Positions 1 through 6,379 of a stretch of DNA of 11,492 bases are shown here, one piece after another. The DNA is taken from the NCBI GenBank assembly GCA_963509715.1, contig CAUPCB010000043.1:1-11492 (forward strand). The letters are read 5' to 3'. The DNA comes from JABCPE02 sp963509715. GTDB lineage: Bacteria; Bacteroidota; Bacteroidia; Flavobacteriales; Weeksellaceae. The position numbers and the translations under genes were made by a program. Every line of letters starts with the position of its first letter. Positions within the stretch are counted from its first letter, which is position 1. Under the pieces are notes generated by a model, which was not told where the DNA came from, ran no database searches, and saw only the letters and a program-made list of their open reading frames with translations.

Positions 1-5
1 ATAAT

Positions 6-13
6 TATATTTG
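6..13 (+). promoter_or_regulatory. Promoter -7 element of the porin gene
   Basis: TATATTTG matches the Bacteroidota -7 consensus TAnnTTTG. It ends 20 bp before the porin ATG, which would give a 5' leader of roughly 15 nt. The -33 element would lie outside the window, so only half of the promoter can be seen. Confidence 0.6.
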
Positions 14-33
14 CCGAGTTTAAAAATTTAAAA

Positions 34-1329
34 ATGAGAAAAATAGCATTCACAGCTCTTGCCTTAGCATCATCTATGGTTTTCGCTCAAGAAAATCAGT
101 CGGCTAAGGATTCTCTGGTAATTTCTAATAAGAAGGAATTAGACTCTTTAAAACTGGAAATACAGTCTTTAAAGGAAATGGTGGCTGCCAATTCAGCCGA
201 TAAAAAGGAAGAAAAAAAAGCTTCCAAATGGTATGATAAAATCTCTGTCGGAGGATATGTCCAAGTGAGATACAATGAATTTCTAGAAAATAATCCTAAT
301 CTAGGCTGTGAGCAGTGTGACCATTTCTGGGGAAATGAAGCGGATGGACTGTCTTTCAGAAGGTTGAGATTTAAATTCTCTGGGCAGATTACTCCAAGAG
401 TATTTTTCTACATCCAGCCCGATTTTGCTAAAACAGTGGGGGACAAAAAGTATGTAGGGGTTATCAAAGACGCTTATTTTGATTTAGGTTTAAACTCTAA
501 AAACGAATACAAAATTCGTATCGGACAGAGTAAAGTTCCTTTCGGCTACGAGAACCTCCAGTCCAGCAGCGATAGACTTCCTTTGGATAGAAATGATGCT
601 ATCAATAGCGGTCTAAAAGATGAAAGGGATTTGGGTGTTTATTTCTTGTGGGCGAGGGAGAAGGAGAAAGAGATTATGGAGTATCTTTACAAAAAAGGCC
701 TAAAACACTCGGGAGATTTTGGGGTTTTCGCCTTGGGATTCTATAACGGGCAAACGGGGAATAACTATGATAAGAACAAAAAATTCCATTGGGTGGCTAG
801 ATTTTCATACCCATTTAAGGTAGGAAATCAGATTATAGAACCTGGGATACAGGCTTATACAGGGAAATTTGTCTTGCCTAAAACAAATGAGAGAACAATT
901 ACCCATACTAACAAAGAATATTTAGACCAAAGAATAGCGGCATCATTTGTTCTTTATCCACAGCCGTTTGGTATACAGGCGGAATATAACATCGGTAAAG
1001 GTCCTGAATATGATGCAGCTACAAATTCAGTAGAAGTTAAAAGCCTATATGGTGGGTATGCGACATTCTCTTATTTTATCAATAAATGGGACCAAAAGTT
1101 CATTCCATTCGTAAGACTTCAGCACTACAAAGGTGGAAAAAAACACGAGTTGGATGCTAGAAGCTACAATGTAAAAGAAATGGAAATAGGACTAGAATGG
1201 CATCCGTTCAAAGCCTTTGAACTTGTAGCGATGTACACTATATCAGACAGAGCTCACAAAGATTTCGCAAATCCTAACTACCACGAAAAAGGAGGTTTGA
1301 TAAGATTGCAAGCACAATTAAAATTCTAA
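34..1329 (+). CDS. OprO/OprP-like (phosphate-selective type) outer-membrane porin
   Basis: A 431-residue outer-membrane beta-barrel protein resembling the phosphate-selective porin O/P family. It begins with a clear Sec signal peptide (residues 1 to about 18, hydrophobic core ending in VFA-Q). Residues about 26-63 are a charged heptad-like segment (repeated SLK/LEIQSLKEM, then KKEEKK) that probably forms a short coiled coil in the periplasm. The barrel starts near residue 70 (SVGGYVQVRYNEF), with alternating strand patterns, the family-typical LSFRRLRFKFSG segment (106-117) and a DAYFDL/KIRIGQSKVPFGYEN region. The protein ends in an aromatic-terminated strand (RLQAQLKF), as expected for BAM-dependent barrels. 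A CEQC motif at 92-95 in an early loop is unusual for a porin. The family is known for anion or phosphate uptake, but homologues in Bacteroidota vary, so the substrate is not established. The gene is monocistronic, with its own -7 element and a terminator. Confidence 0.85.
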   Translation: MRKIAFTALALASSMVFAQENQSAKDSLVISNKKELDSLKLEIQSLKEMVAANSADKKEEKKASKWYDKISVGGYVQVRYNEFLENNPNLGCEQCDHFWGNEADGLSFRRLRFKFSGQITPRVFFYIQPDFAKTVGDKKYVGVIKDAYFDLGLNSKNEYKIRIGQSKVPFGYENLQSSSDRLPLDRNDAINSGLKDERDLGVYFLWAREKEKEIMEYLYKKGLKHSGDFGVFALGFYNGQTGNNYDKNKKFHWVARFSYPFKVGNQIIEPGIQAYTGKFVLPKTNERTITHTNKEYLDQRIAASFVLYPQPFGIQAEYNIGKGPEYDAATNSVEVKSLYGGYATFSYFINKWDQKFIPFVRLQHYKGGKKHELDARSYNVKEMEIGLEWHPFKAFELVAMYTISDRAHKDFANPNYHEKGGLIRLQAQLKF

Positions 1330-1337
1330 CCAAATAC

Positions 1338-1370
1338 AAAAAAGACTTATCACTATGATAAGTCTTTTTT
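1338..1370. terminator. Bidirectional intrinsic terminator between porin and kbl
   Basis: A perfect 15-bp stem (AAAAAAGACTTATCA paired with TGATAAGTCTTTTTT) closes a 3-nt CTA loop. The stem is flanked by A-runs on the left and T-runs on the right, so it can end transcripts from both directions. It lies 8 nt after the porin stop and 10 nt from the kbl stop, the expected place between convergent genes. Confidence 0.92.
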
Positions 1371-1380
1371 TTGTTAATGA

Positions 1381-2574
1381 TTAAATAACTCCTAATTCTT
1401 TTCCCACTTTCTCAAAAGCTGCGATGGCTTTGTCTAGGTGTTCCTTGGTGTGGGCAGCAGAGAGCTGAACTCGTATTCTTGCTTTTTCTTTCGGTACCAC
1501 TGGATAGAAGAAACCTATCACATAGATGCCTTCATCCATTAGTTTTTCAGCCATTTTTTGTGAAAGTTTGGCATCGTAGAGCATCACTGGGACGATTGCC
1601 GCATCACCATCTGGAATGTCAAATCCTCTGGCTTTCATTTCAGAACGGAAATATTGGGCATTTTCCATTACTTTGTTTCTCAGGGAAGTGTCTTTGGATA
1701 GCATTTCTAGCACTTTTGTCGCTGCTCCTACAATCCCTGGTGCTAGTGAATTAGAGAAAAGATAAGGGCGGGAACGCTGTCTTAGCATGTCTATAATTTC
1801 TTTTTTTCCTGATGTGAAACCACCCATAGCACCGCCAAGAGCTTTCCCAAGGGTAGAAGTAATGATATCCACTCGGCTCATCACATCATTAGCTTCGTGA
1901 GTTCCTCGCCCTGTTTTTCCGATAAATCCTGTGGCGTGGCTGTCATCCACCATTACTAAAGCATCATATTTTTCAGCCAAATCATACACTCCTTTTAGAT
2001 TAGCCACGATGCCGTCCATAGAGAAAACGCCGTCTGTTATGATGATTTTAAAGCGGTGGTTTTTCTCCGAAGCAGCTTTCAGCTGGGCTTCCAGATCCTC
2101 CATATTATTGTTCTTGTAGCGGTATCTTGCTGCTTTACAAAGTCTTACACCATCGATGATGGAAGCATGGTTCAGCTCATCAGAAATAATGGCATCTTGG
2201 TCAGTGAAAAGCGGTTCGAAAACTCCGCCATTTGCATCAAAAGCAGCAGCGTAGAGGATAGTGTCTTCCATTCCTAAAAACTCAGAAATTTTGTTTTCCA
2301 AATTCTTGTGAATATCCTGTGTTCCACAGATGAACCTTACAGAAGACATTCCGTATCCGTGTGTATCCATCGTGCTTTGCGATGCTTTTATAACCTCTGG
2401 ATGATTAGAAAGCCCAAGGTAATTATTCGCACAGAAATTCAGTAGTTTTTTTCCATTGGCTACGATTTCGGCATCTTGTGAAGAAGTGATGATGCGCTCT
2501 CTCTTGTAGAGACCATCATTTTCTATTTGAGTCAATTCATTTTGAAGATGAGATAAAAATTTTGAACTAAGCAT
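1381..2574 (-). CDS. kbl: Glycine C-acetyltransferase (2-amino-3-ketobutyrate CoA ligase)
   Basis: A 397-residue PLP enzyme of the alpha-oxoamine synthase family. It cleaves 2-amino-3-ketobutyrate with CoA to glycine and acetyl-CoA, the second step of threonine degradation after threonine dehydrogenase, in the cytosol. It is the same length as E. coli Kbl and collinear with it from memory: RIITS near 27-31, NFCANNYLGL (46-55), SVRFICGTQD (78-87), DELNHASIIDG (132-142), VDDSHATGF (209-217), the PLP lysine K244 in TSTLGKALGG, and RSRPYLFSNSLAP further on. These motifs favour Kbl over serine palmitoyltransferase or KAPA synthase, its relatives. The ATG start fits the family N-terminus. It lies 18 nt after folP on the same strand and is probably cotranscribed with it. 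No threonine dehydrogenase gene is in the window. Confidence 0.95.
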   Translation of the reverse strand: MLSSKFLSHLQNELTQIENDGLYKRERIITSSQDAEIVANGKKLLNFCANNYLGLSNHPEVIKASQSTMDTHGYGMSSVRFICGTQDIHKNLENKISEFLGMEDTILYAAAFDANGGVFEPLFTDQDAIISDELNHASIIDGVRLCKAARYRYKNNNMEDLEAQLKAASEKNHRFKIIITDGVFSMDGIVANLKGVYDLAEKYDALVMVDDSHATGFIGKTGRGTHEANDVMSRVDIITSTLGKALGGAMGGFTSGKKEIIDMLRQRSRPYLFSNSLAPGIVGAATKVLEMLSKDTSLRNKVMENAQYFRSEMKARGFDIPDGDAAIVPVMLYDAKLSQKMAEKLMDEGIYVIGFFYPVVPKEKARIRVQLSAAHTKEHLDKAIAAFEKVGKELGVI

Positions 2575-2592
2575 ATCTATATTTTTTATAAA

Positions 2593-3429
2593 TTACAATG
2601 ATAAAAAGTTTTGGAGGGTTCGCTGTGCTTCTGCAACATCGTGAACACGCAGGATTTTAGCTCCTTTTTTCAGCATTTTTAGGTGGAGCTGCTGGGTTTC
2701 TTCATTGATATCATGAGGCGATTTCCCAAGAGGTTTATAAATAAAGGATTTTCGTGAAATTCCTACTAAAATAGGATATCTTCCGAAGGAAATATGTTCT
2801 AATTCTTCCACCATTTGTTTTTGATTTTCAATAGTTTTCCCAAAACCAAAACCAGGGTCAAGGATAATATCTTTTACTCCCAAATCCAATAGTTCTGCTG
2901 TTTTTTTGGAAAAGAACTGATTTAGAGCGAGGATAATATCTTGATAATCTCCCTTTTCGTGCATGGTTTCGTAGGTGGAATTGCCATGGGTCAGGATGTA
3001 TGGAAGCTGTGTTTTGGCAGCCGTAGGGAACATATTAGGGTCGTATTGTCCGCCAGAAATATCGTTGATGATGTCAATGCCCTCATTGTACCCAAAATAA
3101 GCAGCCTCTCTATGAAAAGTATCCAGTGAAATCAATGCCTGAGGAAATTCCTTTTTGATGCCTGAAATGATTTTTCCCAGTCGGCTAATTTCCTCATTTG
3201 CAGTGAGAAATGTAGCATTCGGGCGGGTAGATTGTGCGCCTATATCTATGATAGAAGCTCCTTCGGAAAGCATTTTTTCGGTTTGTTTCAAAGCCGAAAC
3301 TTCATCATTAAATTTTCCTCCATCAGAGAAGCTGTCTGGTGTCAGGTTGAGAATTCCCATGATTTTCGGAGTAGTCAAGTCCAGAAGAGCACCACGGCAA
3401 TTGATAGAAAACGACTGTAAATTTTTCAT
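2593..3429 (-). CDS. folP: Dihydropteroate synthase
   Basis: A 278-residue TIM-barrel enzyme that condenses dihydropterin pyrophosphate with p-aminobenzoate to give dihydropteroate, the sulfonamide-sensitive step of folate synthesis. The family motifs appear in order: GILNLTPDSFSDGG (25-38), DIGAQSTRP (62-70, where the usual form is DxGGeSTRP), LDTF (102-105), NDISGG (122-127), DPGFGFGKT (191-199), LVGISRKSF (221-229) and the C-terminal RVHDV (261-265). Length and order are normal, so the enzyme should be active. The SRK motif binds substrate and looks intact. It is the first gene of a likely folP-kbl operon and is divergent from the DUF1599 gene. A TATTTTTG -7 element sits so close to the ATG that the mRNA may be nearly leaderless. 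Confidence 0.95.
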   Translation of the reverse strand: MKNLQSFSINCRGALLDLTTPKIMGILNLTPDSFSDGGKFNDEVSALKQTEKMLSEGASIIDIGAQSTRPNATFLTANEEISRLGKIISGIKKEFPQALISLDTFHREAAYFGYNEGIDIINDISGGQYDPNMFPTAAKTQLPYILTHGNSTYETMHEKGDYQDIILALNQFFSKKTAELLDLGVKDIILDPGFGFGKTIENQKQMVEELEHISFGRYPILVGISRKSFIYKPLGKSPHDINEETQQLHLKMLKKGAKILRVHDVAEAQRTLQNFLSL

Positions 3430-3433
3430 ACTA

Positions 3434-3441
3434 CAAAAATA
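3434..3441 (-). promoter_or_regulatory. Promoter -7 element of folP-kbl
   Basis: On the minus strand this reads TATTTTTG, a match to TAnnTTTG. It lies only 4 bp upstream of the folP ATG (3429-3427), so transcription would start at or next to the start codon. No good -33 TTG is visible at the usual distance, so the call rests on the -7 box alone. Confidence 0.45.
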
Positions 3442-3450
3442 ATAATTTCT

Positions 3451-3458
3451 TATCTTTG
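3451..3458 (+). promoter_or_regulatory. Promoter -7 element of the DUF1599 gene
   Basis: TATCTTTG matches TAnnTTTG and lies 18 bp before the ATG at 3477, predicting a leader of about 11-14 nt. It decides the start codon: an in-frame TTG at 3456 lies inside this box, so it would be upstream of the transcript. The opposite-strand folP -7 box is 9 bp away, back to back with this one. No convincing -33 TTG is seen. Confidence 0.55.
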
Positions 3459-3476
3459 GGCGAATATTTTATTAAA

Positions 3477-4019
3477 ATGCAAAACACTATAAATCAATAT
3501 AATGAAATTTCTGCAGTTTGTAGAAGTCTTTTTGAGAAGAAATTAGCAGATTATGGAGCAGCGTGGCGAGTGCTGCGTCCCAGCTCGGTGACGGACCAAA
3601 TTTACATCAAAGTTAATAGAATCCGAACTCTGCAAATGACCGACAAAAAGATGATAGACGAAGATGAAGAGGAGGGATTTATAGCGATTGTGAATTATTC
3701 CGTTATCGCTCTTATCCAGCTGGATAGAGGAGTTTCAGAGGTTTTAGGCAAAGAAGACAAAGCCGAAATTATGGCGCTTTATGATGATTTTATCCAAAAA
3801 GCAAGAGACCTTATGGAGAAGAAAAATCACGATTATGGCGAAGTTTGGCGTGAGATGAGAATCAGCTCAATGACTGATTTGATTTATCAAAAAATATTGA
3901 GAACCAAGCAGATAGAGGACAACGAAGGTAAAACATTAGTATCCGAAGGCTTGGAGGCAAACTACTTTGATATGCTGAATTACGCAGTTTTCTGCCTTAT
4001 AAAATTATCCGAAAAATAG
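3477..4019 (+). CDS. DUF1599 protein with two tandem copies of the domain
   Basis: A 180-residue soluble, mostly helical protein with no signal peptide. It consists of two similar halves. Copy 1 has KLADYGAAWRVLRPSSVTDQ (23-41) followed by IYIKVNRIRTLQ, and copy 2 has NHDYGEVWREMRISSMTD (117-134) followed by LIYQKILRTKQIE. The shared core is DYGxxWRxxRxSSxTDxIYxKxxRxxxxx. Each half ends with an NYxVxxLIxL helix (N73-Y74 and N168-Y169). The offset between copies is a constant 94-95 residues. This matches what I recall of DUF1599, conserved in Bacteroidota and of unknown function; no catalytic role is assigned. The ATG at 3477 is preferred over the in-frame TTG at 3456, which falls inside the promoter. 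The gene is divergent from folP, and its stop lies 2 nt from the stop of the converging SAM hydrolase-family gene. Confidence 0.85.
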   Translation: MQNTINQYNEISAVCRSLFEKKLADYGAAWRVLRPSSVTDQIYIKVNRIRTLQMTDKKMIDEDEEEGFIAIVNYSVIALIQLDRGVSEVLGKEDKAEIMALYDDFIQKARDLMEKKNHDYGEVWREMRISSMTDLIYQKILRTKQIEDNEGKTLVSEGLEANYFDMLNYAVFCLIKLSEK

Positions 4020-4021
4020 AA

Positions 4022-4846
4022 TCAGCTAAATTCTACATAGATTTTTTCGCCGATATTTAGTCCCATCAGAGGAGCGGCTCCATTGGTCTTACTTCCTTTG
4101 TACATGGCGATTTCCAGCAAATCAGCTTCATTGAATAAAGCCAATTCTTTCGCTAAGAAAAGATTTTCCTTTTCCCAATCTGTGATAATATCAGTATGTT
4201 TTTTGACTATATTTTTCATCGAACACTCCCTAAATTTTACAGTAAAATTTTGGTTTCCTGAAAGATATTTTTCAAAAATTTCCTTGCTGATATTAGAAAC
4301 AGCATTCCCAAAATGGTCGATATAGACTATTTCTCCTGCAATCATTTTTTCGGCTTCATTATAGTTAGGTTTTGGGAAAACCACTTCTTTTATGTCTGTG
4401 ATTTGCTTTCCTATAAGTTTGGCTTTATTTCCTTTGTGTAGATGTACAGCCACAGGCACAAAAATATCTATGGGTGTGAATATTCTATCATCATCAGACG
4501 CATTGTGAGAAATTTCATAGATTTTTTCAGGTTTTGTCTCTGGAAAAATTAAGCTGAAAAGCCCATTATCAGGCATTATGAAATAATGTCCGTTTGCTTC
4601 CAAGACTAAAAATTTTCTATCTTTATGATAAAAACAATCCACTGCTATCATGTGGATGCTCCCTTTCGGAAAATGTGAATAGGAGTTTCTGACAATATAT
4701 GCAGTTTGTATAATGTCGTGAGGCTCAATATGATGCGTAATATCTACAATAGGAATATTCTTCTCCAAACTGAGAATACATCCTTTAATGCTTGCAACTT
4801 TATGGTCTTTTGTCCCTAAATCTGTAGTAAGTGTAATAATCGGCAT
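4022..4846 (-). CDS. SAM hydrolase / SAM hydroxide adenosyltransferase family protein (DUF62)
   Basis: A 274-residue protein of the family that, in characterised archaeal members, hydrolyses S-adenosylmethionine to adenosine and methionine; bacterial relatives include the halogenases fluorinase and chlorinase. Family features seen are the N-terminal ITLTTDLGTKDHKVASIKG (4-22), VDITHHIEPHDI (34-45), FPKGSIH (59-65), MPDNGLFSL (91-99), FGNAVSNIS further on, and a C-terminal domain ending GLNIGEKIYVEF. The candidate Asp-Arg-His set of the hydrolases appears at D70, R77 and H135 (the last within VPVAVHL). The usual VVDPGVG loop is replaced here by AVDCFYHKD. Hydrolase activity is more likely than halogenation, since the context is housekeeping, but this is inference. 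It converges on the DUF1599 gene with a 2-nt gap and is divergent from phoH. Confidence 0.88.
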   Translation of the reverse strand: MPIITLTTDLGTKDHKVASIKGCILSLEKNIPIVDITHHIEPHDIIQTAYIVRNSYSHFPKGSIHMIAVDCFYHKDRKFLVLEANGHYFIMPDNGLFSLIFPETKPEKIYEISHNASDDDRIFTPIDIFVPVAVHLHKGNKAKLIGKQITDIKEVVFPKPNYNEAEKMIAGEIVYIDHFGNAVSNISKEIFEKYLSGNQNFTVKFRECSMKNIVKKHTDIITDWEKENLFLAKELALFNEADLLEIAMYKGSKTNGAAPLMGLNIGEKIYVEFS

Positions 4847-4864
4847 CGTATTTTTTCTATTTTA

Positions 4865-4872
4865 CAAAGATA
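4865..4872 (-). promoter_or_regulatory. Promoter -7 element of the SAM hydrolase-family gene
   Basis: The minus strand reads TATCTTTG, a match to TAnnTTTG. The G lies 18 bp before the ATG (4846-4844), giving a leader of about 14 nt. A possible -33 TTG (4899-4897) is 24 bp upstream, slightly farther than usual. Confidence 0.5.
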
Positions 4873-4877
4873 TTGCT

Positions 4878-4885
4878 TATTTTTG
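4878..4885 (+). promoter_or_regulatory. Promoter -7 element of phoH
   Basis: TATTTTTG matches TAnnTTTG and ends 33 bp before the phoH ATG. It is only 5 bp from the oppositely oriented -7 box of the SAM hydrolase-family gene, so the two promoters must overlap physically. No TTG is seen at -33. Confidence 0.5.
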
Positions 4886-4918
4886 GATATTTAAAACAAT
4901 AAATTTTTAATAAAATAA

Positions 4919-5866
4919 ATGTTTGAATTAAATTATGAAATAAAAGATATTGACATCAAAACTTTCTATGGTGTTCAAAATCAATATTTTAACTTAATAA
5001 AATCTACATTCCCAACCCTGAAAATCACAGGGCGAGATTGTTATATTTTTGCGGCTGGAAATCAGCAGGCATTGGATATTTTAGAGCAAAAACTGGATGA
5101 TATTGTTAAATTTATTCAAAGCCACCATACAATAGAGCTGAAAGATGTAGAAAATATTTTGAGTATAAAAGATGAAACCGAAAAACAGCTGATTTTCGAC
5201 CAAGACATCATTGTAAAAGGTGTTAATGGAAAAATAATAAAGGCAAAAACGACCAATCTAAAAAAACTAGTCAAAGAATCCGAAAAAAAGGATATGGTTT
5301 TCGCCATAGGTCCTGCGGGAACAGGGAAAACTTACACGAGTGTAGCTTTGGCAGTGAAAGCTCTTAAAGAAAAAAATGTGAAACGCATCATTCTCACAAG
5401 GCCAGCCGTGGAGGCAGGGGAGAGTTTAGGATTTCTCCCAGGGGATTTGAAGGAAAAGCTGGATCCGTATTTACAGCCGTTATATGATGCGCTTCGTGAT
5501 ATGATTCCACATGAAAGATTGGAAAATTTTATAGAGAAAAGGGTAATAGAAGTGGCTCCGCTGGCTTTTATGCGAGGGAGAACCTTGGATGATGCTTTTG
5601 TAATTTTAGACGAAGCCCAGAATACGACTCATTCACAGATGAAAATGTTTCTTACGAGAATGGGAATGAATGCTAAATTCATCATTACAGGAGACCCGAG
5701 CCAGATAGATTTGCCTAAAAATCAGCAGTCTGGTTTACAGGAAGCTATGAAAATCCTCCGAAATGTAGAAGAAATAGGATTTATACATCTGAATGAATCT
5801 GATGTAGTAAGGCATCCTATCGTGAAAAAAATAATTTTGGCGTATAACCAAAGTGAAAAGAAATAA
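4919..5866 (+). CDS. PhoH-like P-loop ATPase (PhoL/YbeZ type)
   Basis: A 315-residue cytosolic ATPase. Residues 1 to about 90 form the small N-terminal nucleic-acid-binding-like domain typical of the YbeZ/PhoL branch, followed by a linker and the ATPase core. Motifs are Walker A GPAGTGKT (131-138), ILTRPAVEAGESLGFLPGD (158-176), PLAFMRGRTLDDAF (214-227), Walker B VILDEAQN (228-235), TRMG (246-249) and the sensor-like TGDPSQIDLP (257-266). All are intact. Family members bind RNA or ATP and in many bacteria sit beside the RNase YbeY gene, with roles in rRNA processing; no ybeY is next to it here. The name comes from phosphate-starvation expression in E. coli, which need not apply here. The start ATG fits the family N-terminus and lies after a -7 element. 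It converges on rplS. Confidence 0.93.
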   Translation: MFELNYEIKDIDIKTFYGVQNQYFNLIKSTFPTLKITGRDCYIFAAGNQQALDILEQKLDDIVKFIQSHHTIELKDVENILSIKDETEKQLIFDQDIIVKGVNGKIIKAKTTNLKKLVKESEKKDMVFAIGPAGTGKTYTSVALAVKALKEKNVKRIILTRPAVEAGESLGFLPGDLKEKLDPYLQPLYDALRDMIPHERLENFIEKRVIEVAPLAFMRGRTLDDAFVILDEAQNTTHSQMKMFLTRMGMNAKFIITGDPSQIDLPKNQQSGLQEAMKILRNVEEIGFIHLNESDVVRHPIVKKIILAYNQSEKK

Positions 5867-5867
5867 A

Positions 5868-5893
5868 AAAAGCCCATGATCTCATGGGCTTTT
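5868..5893. terminator. Terminator between phoH and rplS, mainly for rplS
   Basis: An 11-bp stem (AAAAGCCCATG with CATGGGCTTTT) has a 4-nt loop. Read on the minus strand it is followed by seven Ts, then ATTT, a good intrinsic terminator for rplS. On the plus strand the T-run is only four long, so it may be weaker for phoH. Confidence 0.85.
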
Positions 5894-5913
5894 GAATTAT
5901 ACCTAAGGTCAGA

Positions 5914-6261
5914 TTAGAAACCTCTACCTTTGATTCTTGCTTTTTTACCTCTAAGGCTTCTGAAGTAGTAGATTCTAGCTCTTCTAACTTTACCTCTCTT
6001 ATCAACTTCTATTTTTTGTAGAGCAGGCATGTTGATAGGGAATACTCTTTCTACACCTACATCACCACTCATTTTTCTGATAGTGAATGTTTTAGTAGCT
6101 CCAGTTCCTCTTAACTGAATAACAACTCCCTTGAAGAACTGAGTTCTTGTTTTCTGTCCTTCTTTGATTTCGTAATAAACAGTGATCGTATCACCAGCTT
6201 TAAATTCAGGAAACTCTTTCTTTGTAATGTACTTGTCCTGAACATACTTAATTAAGTCCAT
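5914..6261 (-). CDS. rplS: 50S ribosomal protein L19 (bL19)
   Basis: A 115-residue basic protein of the normal bL19 length. Recognisable family segments are FKAGDTITVYYEIKEG, RTQFFKGVVIQLRGTGATKTFTIRK, GVERVFPINMPALQKIEV and the C-terminal RRARIYYFRSLRGKKARI. L19 sits at the interface of the 30S and 50S subunits. In many bacteria rplS follows trmD and rimM, but here it stands alone, with its own full promoter, a leader of about 68 nt and its own terminator. A single-gene arrangement fits autonomous control by a leader RNA, although no autoregulatory site can be proven from one sequence. Confidence 0.97.
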   Translation of the reverse strand: MDLIKYVQDKYITKKEFPEFKAGDTITVYYEIKEGQKTRTQFFKGVVIQLRGTGATKTFTIRKMSGDVGVERVFPINMPALQKIEVDKRGKVRRARIYYFRSLRGKKARIKGRGF

Positions 6262-6331
6262 TTTTATATATAAATAAAAGGTTTAAAGTCAAACAACATA
6301 CACGGCTCTCGTCAGAGGTTGATTAACGAGG
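6262..6331 (-). promoter_or_regulatory. rplS 5' leader, possible r-protein leader RNA
   Basis: This is the predicted untranslated leader of rplS. Its 5' part is the only moderately GC-rich piece in the intergenic region. Reading the RNA, CUCGU at the very 5' end (6330-6326) can pair with ACGAG (6312-6308). An alternative short hairpin pairs CUCU (6317-6314) with AGAG (6309-6306) and is mutually exclusive with the first. The 3' part near the ATG is AU-rich and unstructured. I recall that comparative surveys have proposed a bL19 leader motif in Flavobacteria, but I cannot check that this matches it. Confidence 0.4.
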
Positions 6332-6333
6332 TG

Positions 6334-6364
6334 CAAATTTAATAAAAAAAATTATATAGACAAA
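6334..6364 (-). promoter_or_regulatory. Complete promoter of rplS
   Basis: The minus strand shows TTTG at 6364-6361, a 19-bp spacer, then TAAATTTG at 6341-6334. This fits both halves of the Bacteroidota promoter consensus (TTTG, 17-23 bp, TAnnTTTG) and is the best promoter in the window. It predicts transcription from about 6328-6331. Confidence 0.75.
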
Positions 6365-6379
6365 TATTGTAAGCAAAAT

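Noticed and set aside
1479..1754. Open frames on the strand opposite kbl, folP, terC, the M14 gene and porV
   Set aside because: They overlap clear genes, have no recognisable protein features or promoters, and look like shadows of those genes.
1381..2574. Serine palmitoyltransferase (sphingolipid synthesis) instead of Kbl
   Set aside because: The SVRFICGTQD, DELNHASIIDG and RSRPYLFSNSLAP segments match Kbl along the full length.
3456..3476. TTG start extending the DUF1599 protein by seven residues
   Set aside because: The TTG lies inside the TATCTTTG -7 element and would be upstream of the predicted transcript; the ATG at 3477 fits better.
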